A stretch of DNA of 64,000 nucleotides from Chitinophagaceae bacterium (GTDB lineage Bacteria > Bacteroidota > Bacteroidia > Chitinophagales > Chitinophagaceae), in the NCBI GenBank assembly GCA_003168265.1, contig PMSV01000004.1:1-64000 (forward strand), in the 5' to 3' direction. Shown here piece after piece: positions 16,977 through 25,389 of the stretch (within the stretch, counting starts at the first letter, position 1; every line of letters begins with the position of its first letter). Position numbers and translations under genes: made by a program. The notes under the pieces were generated by a model that did no database searches, had not been told where the DNA came from, and saw only the letters and a list, made by a program, of their open reading frames with translations.

Positions 16977-18545
16977 ATGCCCAACCGATACGCGGATACC
17001 CTTTTTCAATTGATCCATTCCCTGGAAAAATCAGAAAAAAGGCATTTTAAATTATATATAAAAAGAAGCTCATCTAAAGAAGACCTTAAAATCATCCAGC
17101 TTTTTGACGCTATCGACAAAATGAGTGAATACGATGAAAAGGTCCTGCTAAAAAAGTTGAAGGGAACTGAGAAACCTCAGTTATACAATCTTCGCACGCA
17201 TCTCTACAGGGAAATCCTGGCAAGTCTTCGTTTGCTGAAGAGTTCCGACAGCATCGACCTTCAATTGAATGAACAATTCGATTATGCCCATATCCTCTAT
17301 AAAAAGGGCCTCTTTGTTCAAAGCCTGAAAATCCTGGAAAAGGCAAAGGAAACTGCAAAGGCAAACCAGAAATTCAATTACCTGACCCAGGTCAATGCGT
17401 TGGAAAAAAGGATCGAAATGCTGCATATCAACAGGAGCATGGAGAGCCGGGCTGAATTGCTTTCCAGGGAGGCTTTGGAGATCTGTGAACGGATCGAAGT
17501 ATTGTCTAAGCTTTCCAACCTGGCCCTTCTCCTTAACGGTTGGTTTATCAAAAATGGCCATGCACGAAACGAAAAGGATGAGGCCGGGGTTAAGAAATTC
17601 CTAAGGGAGAACCTGCCTTCCAATGCACAGCTTCTGACCGGTTTCTATGACCAGCTCTACCTTTATCAGAGTTATTGCTGGTATGCTTTTATAAGGCAGG
17701 ATTTCATTATGTATTACCGTTATGCTCAAAAATGGGTGGACTTGTTCACGGCCCAGCCACTGATGATCAGGGTGGAAACCAGTCACTACATCAAGGGGCT
17801 TCATACCCTGCTTAATGCACATTTCGACCTGAGAAACCATATCAAGTTCGAGAAGACACTAAGGGATTTTGAGGCATTTGCGGAGACAGACCGGGTGAAG
17901 GATCACGATAATTTTCGCACCCAGGCCTTCATTTATATCTATTCTGCCAGGATCAATCAACACCTGATGCAGGGCACTTTCAGAGAGGGTCTCCATTTGG
18001 TGCTCATTATTGAGGAAAAATTGAAGGAATACGAGCCCTTTATCGATGCCCACCGCATACTTGTCTTTAATTATAAGATCGCTTCGCTTTATTTTGGTAA
18101 CGGCGACTACAGCACATCTATCGATTACCTGCAAAAAATCATCCATGACAATACGGACATGCGTGGCGACCTTCAATGCTATGCGCGCCTGCTCCACCTA
18201 ATGGCCCATTATGAAATGGGAAATTTCGAGATCATGGAATCTCTCACCCGCTCCGTTTACCGATTCATGTCCAAGATGCAGAACCTGACGATCATCGAAG
18301 AGGAAATGTTCTCTTTTCTGCGCAATTCCTTCCGTTTTTCGAGGCAAAAATTAAAACCTGAACTGGAAAAATTCCTGCATAAGATCAAACATTTTGAAAA
18401 GAGCCGTTTCGAGACGCGTGCCTTTGCATACCTGGATATTATCTCCTGGGTGGAAAGCAAATTGCATGATAAGCCATTGGCGCAGGTGATTCGTGAAAAA
18501 TTTCTGAAAAGCAAAAAAACAAGGCTGGGTGCGAATGCGGCCTAA
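16977..18545 (+). CDS. Helical-repeat protein of unknown function
   Basis: 522 residues with no signal peptide, rich in Leu, Lys and Glu and mostly alpha-helical. From about residue 95 to 420 it shows paired amphipathic helices with the A/L/Y spacing of TPR-like repeats (FDYAHILYKKGLFVQSLKIL, YKIASLYFGNGDYSTSIDYL). The N-terminal 80 residues (FQLIHSLEKSEKRHFKLYIKRS) resemble a conserved leader seen in Bacteroidota cytoplasmic proteins of unknown role. It is probably a scaffold for protein contacts. It ends four bases inside the convergent pbfA-like gene. No link to phosphonate metabolism is visible beyond its position. Confidence 0.75.
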   Translation: MPNRYADTLFQLIHSLEKSEKRHFKLYIKRSSSKEDLKIIQLFDAIDKMSEYDEKVLLKKLKGTEKPQLYNLRTHLYREILASLRLLKSSDSIDLQLNEQFDYAHILYKKGLFVQSLKILEKAKETAKANQKFNYLTQVNALEKRIEMLHINRSMESRAELLSREALEICERIEVLSKLSNLALLLNGWFIKNGHARNEKDEAGVKKFLRENLPSNAQLLTGFYDQLYLYQSYCWYAFIRQDFIMYYRYAQKWVDLFTAQPLMIRVETSHYIKGLHTLLNAHFDLRNHIKFEKTLRDFEAFAETDRVKDHDNFRTQAFIYIYSARINQHLMQGTFREGLHLVLIIEEKLKEYEPFIDAHRILVFNYKIASLYFGNGDYSTSIDYLQKIIHDNTDMRGDLQCYARLLHLMAHYEMGNFEIMESLTRSVYRFMSKMQNLTIIEEEMFSFLRNSFRFSRQKLKPELEKFLHKIKHFEKSRFETRAFAYLDIISWVESKLHDKPLAQVIREKFLKSKKTRLGANAA

Positions 18546-19858
18546 ACTTTTTGCAGAGCAAGGTCCAAAATGTCCAGAGCCGTTTTGAGTTCTTCACGCC
18601 TGATCGTAAGTGGTGGCGATAGTTGCAAAACATTCCCCTGGGATACTTTGAAGCTCAATCCCCCCTTAAGACATTCGTACATGACTAATTCTGATTCCAG
18701 GATCGCCTTTTCCTTTGTCCCCCGGTCTTTTACCAATTCAACTCCCCAAAGAAGGCCGATTCCGCGGATATCTCCGATAATGGAATGTTTTTCCTTCATG
18801 AGCGCGAACTCATGTTGGAGGAAATTTTCATCTTCACAAACTTTTTTGAGAATATTTTCTTTTTCGAGATATTCCATCAGCGCAAGAGCGGCCGCGCAAC
18901 CAAGCGGGCTTTTTTCATGGGTATAATGTCCCAGCGAAATATCCCCTGCTATATTGAATTCATCACGGGCGATCATCGCGGCCATGGGAATGATACCGGC
19001 ACCGAGCCCCTTTCCGAGGCAGAGAATATCCGGTTCAATTCCATAATGCTCGAAGGCAAACATTTTCCCTGTCCTTCCAAAGGCGATGGGGATTTCATCG
19101 AGGATCAGAAGGACCTGGTAGCGGGTGCAGATCTCACGGACTTTTTTCCAGAAATCCGGAAATGGGATTTGAACATCCGTGTTTCGAATCGTTTCGGCAA
19201 TGAATGCTCCGATTTCCCTGTCCTGTTTTAAGAGCTTTTCAAGATTTTCGACAGAATGCCCTGTATTGCGGTAGGTATTGGGTTGTGGAATATTGATAGC
19301 AAGTGGCGAAAGCGGGCCCATAAATTTTTTGAACTGCTCCTCCCCTCCTGCTGCTATTGCGTCCAGGGATGCTCCGTGAAAGGAATCTTCAAATGATACC
19401 AGCTTGTGTTTCCCCGTTACGATTTTAGCAAGTTTGATCGCCATGCCGATGGCGTTGGTTCCGCCGGGGGTAAAAAGCAACCGATTCAGGCCCGGTGGCA
19501 GGAGGCTAATCAGTTTATTTGCGCATTCCACCGTCACAGGAGTAGTATAGCGCCTGGGGCAAAAACAGAGTTCATCCATCTGCTTTTTTATTCTTTCCAT
19601 CACATAGGGATTTCTATAGCCTACCTGGTGGACATTATTCCCGTGGAAATCCATATATTTTTTCCCGCTCAGGTCCGTGATATAAATTCCCGCGCCTGAT
19701 TGTATGCTATCCAAACAGGGAGTGGAGAGGGCCTGATGAAAAAAACAGGAAGCGTCCTGCTCCAGGCTAGAGATCGTTTGGGGATCAAGGCTGGTAACCC
19801 AATTCTTTCTGAAAGATGAATCGTTCACATCACCTTCAGTGAGTAGCTGATTTTCCAT
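18542..19858 (-). CDS. pbfA: Probable (R)-1-hydroxy-2-aminoethylphosphonate ammonia-lyase
   Basis: 438 residues, class III aminotransferase fold: Lys283 in CLGKGLGAG for PLP, and Asp254/Glu255 in LILDEIPIAFGRTGK. Several segments fit the PbfA branch as I remember it rather than ordinary class III transaminases: EGDVN near the N-terminus, FFHQALSTPCLD, DFHGNNVHQVGY, CFCPRRYTTP and FEDSFHGASLDAIAAGG. PbfA removes ammonia from (R)-1-hydroxy-2-aminoethylphosphonate to give phosphonoacetaldehyde, the substrate of PhnX, and its gene usually accompanies phnWX. Here the phnWX-type pair lies about 3 kb away on the other strand, which supports the call. The fallback is an unspecified class III aminotransferase. 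Confidence 0.75.
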   Translation of the reverse strand: MENQLLTEGDVNDSSFRKNWVTSLDPQTISSLEQDASCFFHQALSTPCLDSIQSGAGIYITDLSGKKYMDFHGNNVHQVGYRNPYVMERIKKQMDELCFCPRRYTTPVTVECANKLISLLPPGLNRLLFTPGGTNAIGMAIKLAKIVTGKHKLVSFEDSFHGASLDAIAAGGEEQFKKFMGPLSPLAINIPQPNTYRNTGHSVENLEKLLKQDREIGAFIAETIRNTDVQIPFPDFWKKVREICTRYQVLLILDEIPIAFGRTGKMFAFEHYGIEPDILCLGKGLGAGIIPMAAMIARDEFNIAGDISLGHYTHEKSPLGCAAALALMEYLEKENILKKVCEDENFLQHEFALMKEKHSIIGDIRGIGLLWGVELVKDRGTKEKAILESELVMYECLKGGLSFKVSQGNVLQLSPPLTIRREELKTALDILDLALQKV

Positions 19859-19865
19859 AATAATT

Positions 19866-19873
19866 CAAATTTA
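19866..19873 (-). promoter_or_regulatory. -7 box of the pbfA-like gene
   Basis: The minus strand reads TAAATTTG (TAnnTTTG), ending seven bases before the ATG at 19858. The gene therefore has its own promoter and probably a leaderless or nearly leaderless message, separate from the phnWX-type operon. Confidence 0.5.
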
Positions 19874-19917
19874 TTTTCTTTTCCCATTCTAAGCAGGGAC
19901 TCCCTGTTATGATTTCA

Positions 19918-20841
19918 TTACCTGGAACGATGGGCTCCCGGGCCCTGAAAGGCCGGATGAAATTGATAGAGGGTCTTTCGGAGGAATTCCCTGTCCAGGT
20001 GAGTATAGATTTCGGTGGTAGTGATGCTTTCATGCCCAAGCATTTCCTGTACTGCGCGGAGGTTGGCGCCTCCTTCAACGAGATGGGTGGCAAAGGAATG
20101 GCGAAAGGTATGCGGTGAGATATTTTTCTTAATGCCCGCTTTAGCGGATAGCTCTTTCAATATCAAAAAGATCATTACCCTGGAAAGGACGGCCCCCCTT
20201 CTGTTTAAGAAAATGATGTCTTCGTTACCAGGCTTGACAGTCATGTTATTTCTTACCTGGTTCTTGTATATATCGATATAGCGAATGGCCGAACGACCAA
20301 CCGGCACCAATCTCTCCTTATTGCCCTTTCCGATCACCCGGATGAAACCGAGGTCCGGAAAAATGCAGGAGATCCTTAATCCGACCACTTCGCTGACCCG
20401 CAGGCCGCAGCTATACATAACCTCCAGTATCGCTTTATTCCTTGTGCCTTCCGGACTGCTCAGGTCGATAGCGGAGATGATGGATTCGATCTCCCCGAAG
20501 CTCAGCACATCTGGTAATTTCCTTTTCAGTTTGGGCGTTTCTAGTAAGAGCGCCGGATCTTTTTTAAGGATATTTTCAAGAAGGCAATATTTGAAAAAAG
20601 AACGAATACCGGAAACGATCCTGGATTGTGAACTTGGGGTCATGCCCAGGCCTCCGATCCACTTGATGAATTGCTGAAGGTCGGAAAGCTCAATCTCTGA
20701 AGGGGATTTCATCCAGTGGCGGTCTTGAAGAAAATCAGTCAGCTTTTCCATATCCCTCAAATAGGCCTCCACAGAGTTTTCTGAGAGGGATTTCTCCAGT
20801 TGGAGATAGGCCCTGAAACCCTTTTTATAAGCTTCCCACAT
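19918..20841 (-). CDS. xerD: Tyrosine recombinase XerD
   Basis: 307 residues, the usual XerC/D length plus a few C-terminal residues. An N-terminal SAM-like core-binding domain (1-100) precedes the catalytic domain with Arg148 ([12 protein letters not shown]), a Lys in [10 protein letters not shown] near 172-175, His244-x-x-Arg247 ([13 protein letters not shown]), His270 ([13 protein letters not shown]) and Tyr279. It resolves chromosome dimers at dif with XerC, under FtsK control. Gene context (next to manA, a YkgJ-type gene and other core genes) fits a housekeeping recombinase rather than an island integrase. XerC cannot be fully excluded from sequence alone. Confidence 0.9.
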   Translation of the reverse strand: MWEAYKKGFRAYLQLEKSLSENSVEAYLRDMEKLTDFLQDRHWMKSPSEIELSDLQQFIKWIGGLGMTPSSQSRIVSGIRSFFKYCLLENILKKDPALLLETPKLKRKLPDVLSFGEIESIISAIDLSSPEGTRNKAILEVMYSCGLRVSEVVGLRISCIFPDLGFIRVIGKGNKERLVPVGRSAIRYIDIYKNQVRNNMTVKPGNEDIIFLNRRGAVLSRVMIFLILKELSAKAGIKKNISPHTFRHSFATHLVEGGANLRAVQEMLGHESITTTEIYTHLDREFLRKTLYQFHPAFQGPGAHRSR

Positions 20842-20931
20842 TCAGCAATTTTATCGTTTCCTACCCATACCCTGAAATTTTTTTTGCTTCTTTCCTTCTT
20901 TGGCACATATTTGCTGTTTAACCATTCCTTC

Positions 20932-21435
20932 ATGCCCACTGTAAATCTGACATCCTTTAAAAGAAAGATTAAAAAGGAAAAGACCCCTCTAAGACGTTTT
21001 TTGGCAAAACTTGAAACCCGGCAGCCCAAAAATCTGGAAGAGATCAAGGCCTTGTCCGATAAAGAAGTTTGGGCCTCCCTCGATTGCCTGGATTGTGCAA
21101 ATTGCTGCAAGACCATGTCTCCCACTTATACTGGTGAAGACATAAGGAGGATTTCCAAACAGCTCGGAATGAGCCAAAGGGAATTTCGGGAAAAATGGCT
21201 CTACAAGGATCGGACCGGGGATTGGATAAACAAGAAGCAGCCCTGCCAGTTCCTGGATACCAAAACCAATCTTTGCAATATCTATGCGGTCAGGCCTCGC
21301 GACTGTGCCGGATTTCCTCACCACAACCTTAAGAAAATGAATGCCGATTATATGCATATGTACAAACAGAATTTGGAGTATTGTCCTGCGACTTATCGGC
21401 TCGTTATTTCGATCAATGAAAAATTGGGATATTGA
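20932..21435 (+). CDS. YkgJ-family cysteine cluster protein
   Basis: 167 residues from the ATG at 20932; the frame is open farther upstream but overlaps xerD and its promoter region. The family signature is the cysteine set LDCLDCANCCKT (near residue 45), QPCQFLD, NLCNIYAVRPRDCAGFP and EYCPAT, proposed to bind zinc or an Fe-S cluster (UPF0153/YkgJ). No catalytic function is established. It is followed after six bases by manA and is probably co-transcribed with it. Confidence 0.9.
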   Translation: MPTVNLTSFKRKIKKEKTPLRRFLAKLETRQPKNLEEIKALSDKEVWASLDCLDCANCCKTMSPTYTGEDIRRISKQLGMSQREFREKWLYKDRTGDWINKKQPCQFLDTKTNLCNIYAVRPRDCAGFPHHNLKKMNADYMHMYKQNLEYCPATYRLVISINEKLGY

Positions 21436-21441
21436 GAGGCA

Positions 21442-22653
21442 ATGAATGATAAATTATTTAAGCTCAACGGAAAAGTTCAGCACTATGCTTGGGGCGGCAG
21501 AAATTTTATCCCCCAATTGCTTCATATTAATAATTCCGAAGGCAAACCTTTTGCTGAGTATTGGATGGGCTCCCATGTCAATGCCAGCTCCGAGATTATA
21601 TTCAGCGATGGGTCGCGGGTGAGTCTTTTTGATTATATCCATTCCTTTCCGGAAGCTACCCTCGGTCCTGAAACATTCAGTCGTTTCGGCTCCCTGCCCT
21701 ATCTTCTGAAGATCCTCGATGTGAAGGATATGCTTTCGATCCAGGTTCATCCTTCCAAAAAAAATGCAAAATTGGAATATGAGGAGGAGAACAGGAAGGG
21801 CATTCCGCTAACTGCTTCCCACAGGAACTATAAGGATGAAAATCATAAGCCCGAATTGATGTTGGCCCTTGGTGATTTTTGGCTCCTGCACGGCTTCAAG
21901 CCAAAAGACAAACTGATAAATAAGCTGGGCGGCATTCCGGAGCTCCAATTTCTGATCTCCTATTTTGAAAATGGCGGCTACCGTGGGCTCTATAAGAAGG
22001 TAATGGAGATGGATCAGGCTGAGGTCAACAGGATCCTTCAACCTTTAACTGAAAGGGTCGTTGAGGAATACCGGAAAAATAGACTGGAAAAAAATCAGGA
22101 GGATTTCTGGGCTGCGCGTGCAGCAGAGACCTATAATCTCCCGGATAAAATCGACAGGGGCATTTTTTCGATTTACCTATTTAATCTCGTGCATGTCCTC
22201 AAGGGTGAGGTGATTTTCCAGGATGCAGGTCTCCCACACGCTTACCTGGAAGGTCAGAATGTGGAATTGATGGCAAATTCAGACAATGTTCTTCGCGGAG
22301 GTTTGACTCCAAAACATATCGATGTGAAAGAATTGCTTAAGCATATTCTGTTCGAAGAAACCCATCCCAGGCCGATACTTGAAGAAAGGTCGGATGAGGC
22401 CATAGGATTTTACTCTACTCCGGCTCCCGATTTCCGACTATCCAGGATTGAAATCGACAAAGGTGAAAAGCTCTCAGTTCATTCCCAATCGGCCGAGATC
22501 TATTTTGTGATGGAGGGGGAACTCATCCTGCATGAAGGAGTCCGCTCTTTTACCCGCAACAAGGGGGAGGCTTTTATCGGCTTTGACCAGGCTGATTTTA
22601 CTGTGCAGGCAGCTCAAAACTCACTGATTTACCGGGCTTCTGTGCCTGTTTAA
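21442..22653 (+). CDS. manA: Mannose-6-phosphate isomerase, class I
   Basis: 403 residues. Zinc-binding and active-site landmarks of class I phosphomannose isomerases are all visible: KVQHYAWGG at the start, SIQVHPSKKNAKLEYEEEN, DENHKPELMLAL near 133-144, and the catalytic GLPHAYLEGQNVELMANSDNVLRGGLTPKH near 260-290, with a C-terminal cupin-like region. It interconverts mannose-6-phosphate and fructose-6-phosphate, feeding GDP-mannose for surface glycans. It follows the YkgJ-type gene closely, and the DUF6580 gene comes 53 bases after. Confidence 0.95.
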   Translation: MNDKLFKLNGKVQHYAWGGRNFIPQLLHINNSEGKPFAEYWMGSHVNASSEIIFSDGSRVSLFDYIHSFPEATLGPETFSRFGSLPYLLKILDVKDMLSIQVHPSKKNAKLEYEEENRKGIPLTASHRNYKDENHKPELMLALGDFWLLHGFKPKDKLINKLGGIPELQFLISYFENGGYRGLYKKVMEMDQAEVNRILQPLTERVVEEYRKNRLEKNQEDFWAARAAETYNLPDKIDRGIFSIYLFNLVHVLKGEVIFQDAGLPHAYLEGQNVELMANSDNVLRGGLTPKHIDVKELLKHILFEETHPRPILEERSDEAIGFYSTPAPDFRLSRIEIDKGEKLSVHSQSAEIYFVMEGELILHEGVRSFTRNKGEAFIGFDQADFTVQAAQNSLIYRASVPV

Positions 22654-22706
22654 GCGTACTGATTGGTTTGCTCCCAATGCATTACTTTTGTCTTAAAGAA
22701 TTCTAT

Positions 22707-23279
22707 ATGAGATGGAATAAATCAATTCTTATTTCCCTGCTCCTGATGACGCTTGTGGCTGCCTTGTACCGTATCATCCCAGGCAGGCCTTATGGTTTTG
22801 CTCCTCAGTGGGCGATTGCTGTTTTTGCCGGCGCTGTGATCAGGGATCGAAAATGGGCATTTATCATGCCGGTTATTTCCATGTTTCTTTCCGACCTTCT
22901 TTTCCAGGTTTTGTATTTGAAAGGAATGAGCGCGATACCAGGTTTTTATGACGGTCAGTGGCAGAACTATTTGCTTTTTGCCCTGATGGCGGCCTTTGGA
23001 ATGATGATACGGAAATTTCGTCCGCTGAGCATTTTTTTGGCTTCTTTGGGGGCGCCTTCGGCTTATTTTATCCTTTCCAATTTTGTGCTTTGGGCGGGTT
23101 GGAGCGGAACAAGGGGTTTTGGAAGGCCGAAGACTTTTGGAGGCCTGATCCAGTGTTACAACGATGCCCTGCCTTTTTATCCGGCAAGTGTCGCTGCTAC
23201 GGTCCTGTTCAGTGCCATACTTTTCGGAACCTTTTATTTGATTGGCCGCCGCAGCAGTACTGCTCTCGCGAGAGCCTGA
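22707..23279 (+). CDS. DUF6580-family membrane protein
   Basis: 190 residues from ATG 22707; a start 39 bases earlier would place MLPMHYFCLKEFY before the first helix and is less likely. Five hydrophobic helices with the family features: PYGFAPQWAIAVFAGAVI, FIMPVISMFLSDLLFQV, the LSNFVLWAGWSG turn and ALPFYPASVAATVLFSAILFG near the C-terminus. The layout recalls small vitamin/ECF-type S-components, but no ATPase partner is present and function is not established. It is last in the run that starts with the YkgJ-type gene; a strong terminator follows. Confidence 0.8.
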   Translation: MRWNKSILISLLLMTLVAALYRIIPGRPYGFAPQWAIAVFAGAVIRDRKWAFIMPVISMFLSDLLFQVLYLKGMSAIPGFYDGQWQNYLLFALMAAFGMMIRKFRPLSIFLASLGAPSAYFILSNFVLWAGWSGTRGFGRPKTFGGLIQCYNDALPFYPASVAATVLFSAILFGTFYLIGRRSSTALARA

Positions 23280-23294
23280 AAAAAATAATTCGCG

Positions 23295-23332
23295 AAAGCC
23301 CCGTCCCTGTTGAACAGAATGGCGGGGCTTTT
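23295..23332 (+). terminator. Intrinsic terminator after the manA run
   Basis: AAAGCCCCGTC and GGCGGGGCTTT pair (one internal mismatch) around a 15-base loop and end in TTTT. It lies 15 bases after the DUF6580 stop and 25 bases before the next start, separating the manA transcription unit from the serine hydrolase gene. Confidence 0.85.
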
Positions 23333-23357
23333 CATTATATTGAGATTAAAACTGAAT

Positions 23358-24911
23358 ATGAGAAAGCTGTTCGCCGCTTTAATGCTCCTGAGTCCATTAT
23401 TTCCTCTCGCTCAACAACCCATCAGCAGCGAGCAAATCGATTCCCTGGTAGAAAGATCAATGCACGCATTTGAAGTCCCGGGAATGGCGGTTGCTGTTAT
23501 TAAAGACGGAAAAGTCATCCATTCCAAAGGCTATGGGGTAAGATCTCTGAGGACCATGGAAAAAGTGGATGAGAACACCTTATTCGGCATCGCTTCCAAT
23601 AGCAAGGCATTTACAACCACAGCTCTGGGTATTTTAGTAGACGAGGGAAAGATCAAATGGGATGATAAGGTGAGGGAATATATTCCGGAATTCAAATTGT
23701 ACAGTCCCTTTGTGACGGAGGAATTCACGATACGGGACCTGCTCACGCATCGAAGCGGAATGGGCCTCGGAGCAGGAGATCTGATGCTTTTTCCGGATTC
23801 AAGCGATTTCACCCTGAAGGATATCCTGCATAACCTGCAATTCCTGAAGCCGGTTTCCAGTTTCCGCAGCAAATACGATTATGACAATAACCTCTACATT
23901 GTTGCGGGAGAAGTAATTGCCCGCGTCTCCGGAATGAGCTGGGATGAATTCGTGGAACAGAGGATACTTCAACCACTAGGTATGACACATAGTGCCGGTT
24001 CCTTTGACCGGGTAAAAGACAAATCCAATGCGATCGATGGCCATGCACGTGTAGATGGAAAGGTGCAGGTGATAGCCAGAAGCAGCATGCATTTAGGACA
24101 TTCGGCCGGAGGAATCAATTCCAATATCGCCGACCTCAGTAAATGGGTCATCATGCATTTGAACGATGGCCGATATGGAGATCAGTTGGAAAAGAGACTG
24201 GTTTCCGCCCAGGTCCACAATGAACTTTGGAGTCCCCAAACCATTCTTCCTATAAACGGGCCAACCACTTATAATTCCCATTTCGCAGCCTATGCACTGG
24301 GATTTGGCCTAAGCGATGTAATGGGCTATAAACAGGTCAGCCATACCGGGGGGCTGGAAGGCATGGTAACTCAGATCACCATGATACCTGAACTGAAACT
24401 GGGGATCATCGTGCTTACGAACCAGGAAGAAGGGCTCGCTTTTTCGTCCATCTCGAACCAGATCAAGGACGCTTATTTCGGGAAAAAAGGAACGGACCGG
24501 GTAACCGAATACCATCTTATCAGGATGGCCGCCCTTGAAAAAGATAAGAAACTGACAGATTCAATCTGGAACGAGATCAATGCCGTCGCCGCGAAAAGCA
24601 AATCGAATGATTACAGCGCCTACCTGGGCACTTACCGTGATCCCTGGTTCGGAGATATTTTCATTTCTATTAAGAACGGTAAGCTCTGGTTTGACGCCAA
24701 ACGTTCCCCCAAACTGACAGGAGAACTGTTCCCGTTTAAAGGAAATAGTTTTGTCGCCAAATGGAGAGACCATAGCATGGGAGCAGATGCTTATACCATT
24801 TTCAGTCTTGATGAAACGGGAAAGGCGGTGGGAATTAAAATGAAACCGGTTTCTCCTCTGACGGATTTCAGTTATGATTTTCAGGACCTCGATTTTCATA
24901 GAGTACAATAA
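23358..24911 (+). CDS. Secreted serine hydrolase, class C beta-lactamase fold
   Basis: 517 residues from ATG 23358, which begins a signal peptide (MRKLFAALMLLSPLFPLAQQ); earlier in-frame ATGs would place 16 residues before it and fall in the terminator. Catalytic SxxK is SNSK (Ser80, Lys83), the YxN element is in KYDYDNNLY near 190, and HTGG near 330 replaces KTG. The last 100 residues form a beta-rich DUF3471-like domain (YLGTYRDPWFGDIFISIKNGKL). Relatives include D-aminopeptidases, esterases and peptidoglycan carboxypeptidases; substrate unknown, and true beta-lactam hydrolysis is unlikely to be its main role. Convergent with rnhA, with a 12-base gap. Confidence 0.9.
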   Translation: MRKLFAALMLLSPLFPLAQQPISSEQIDSLVERSMHAFEVPGMAVAVIKDGKVIHSKGYGVRSLRTMEKVDENTLFGIASNSKAFTTTALGILVDEGKIKWDDKVREYIPEFKLYSPFVTEEFTIRDLLTHRSGMGLGAGDLMLFPDSSDFTLKDILHNLQFLKPVSSFRSKYDYDNNLYIVAGEVIARVSGMSWDEFVEQRILQPLGMTHSAGSFDRVKDKSNAIDGHARVDGKVQVIARSSMHLGHSAGGINSNIADLSKWVIMHLNDGRYGDQLEKRLVSAQVHNELWSPQTILPINGPTTYNSHFAAYALGFGLSDVMGYKQVSHTGGLEGMVTQITMIPELKLGIIVLTNQEEGLAFSSISNQIKDAYFGKKGTDRVTEYHLIRMAALEKDKKLTDSIWNEINAVAAKSKSNDYSAYLGTYRDPWFGDIFISIKNGKLWFDAKRSPKLTGELFPFKGNSFVAKWRDHSMGADAYTIFSLDETGKAVGIKMKPVSPLTDFSYDFQDLDFHRVQ

Positions 24912-24923
24912 TCCGTGCAGTAA

Positions 24924-25385
24924 TCAATTTTCTTCTTCATAGACCTCATCCACCAGCAGGTTCTTGCCGTCGGCAGCGGCAGTGGCGAGTTCATCGCAGC
25001 GGTTATTATTCGGATTGTCGGCATGACCCTTGACCCAGACCATCCGGATCTTATGATTTTTTGCGAGTTCGTGGTAACGAAGCCAGAGGTCCTTGTTTTT
25101 CTTACCTCCTCTGAAATTCGTGGCGATCCATTTGTCGAGCCATTTTTTTTCTATGCTGTTTACGACATACTGGCTGTCCGAATAAATGGTAATATGTTGC
25201 CCGTCTTTTTTCAGGGCTTCGAGGCCGGCAATGACGGACATGATTTCCATCCTGTTGTTGGTAGTAAAACGGTAACCCGCGCTGAGTTCCTTTTTGGCAT
25301 TGCCATAAATCAGGATAGTTCCATAACCTCCGGGACCTGGATTGCCTCGGGCTGCTCCATCGGTATATATGATCAATTTCTCCAA
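24924..25385 (-). CDS. rnhA: Ribonuclease HI
   Basis: 153 residues when started at the TTG at 25385, giving the expected MEKLIIYTDGAARGNPGPGG. An ATG at 25463 would add 26 residues that only read the end of the upstream carboxylase gene in another frame, so TTG is preferred. All active-site residues are present: Asp9, Glu47 (NNRMEIM), Asp70 (YSDSQYV), His121 (VKGHADNP) and Asp131 (CDELA). It degrades RNA in RNA-DNA hybrids. It begins four bases after the carboxylase stop, so it is translationally coupled to that gene. Confidence 0.95.
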   Translation of the reverse strand: MEKLIIYTDGAARGNPGPGGYGTILIYGNAKKELSAGYRFTTNNRMEIMSVIAGLEALKKDGQHITIYSDSQYVVNSIEKKWLDKWIATNFRGGKKNKDLWLRYHELAKNHKIRMVWVKGHADNPNNNRCDELATAAADGKNLLVDEVYEEEN

Positions 25386-25389
25386 AATT

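Noticed and set aside
19918-20841. Tyrosine recombinase as integrase of an island
   Set aside because: Length and motifs match XerD closely, the neighbours are core genes, and no attachment site duplicates are visible. It is housekeeping.
23358-24911. Beta-lactamase resistance gene
   Set aside because: It has SxxK, YxN and HTGG, but with a DUF3471-like tail and general serine-hydrolase character; nothing points to antibiotic hydrolysis.
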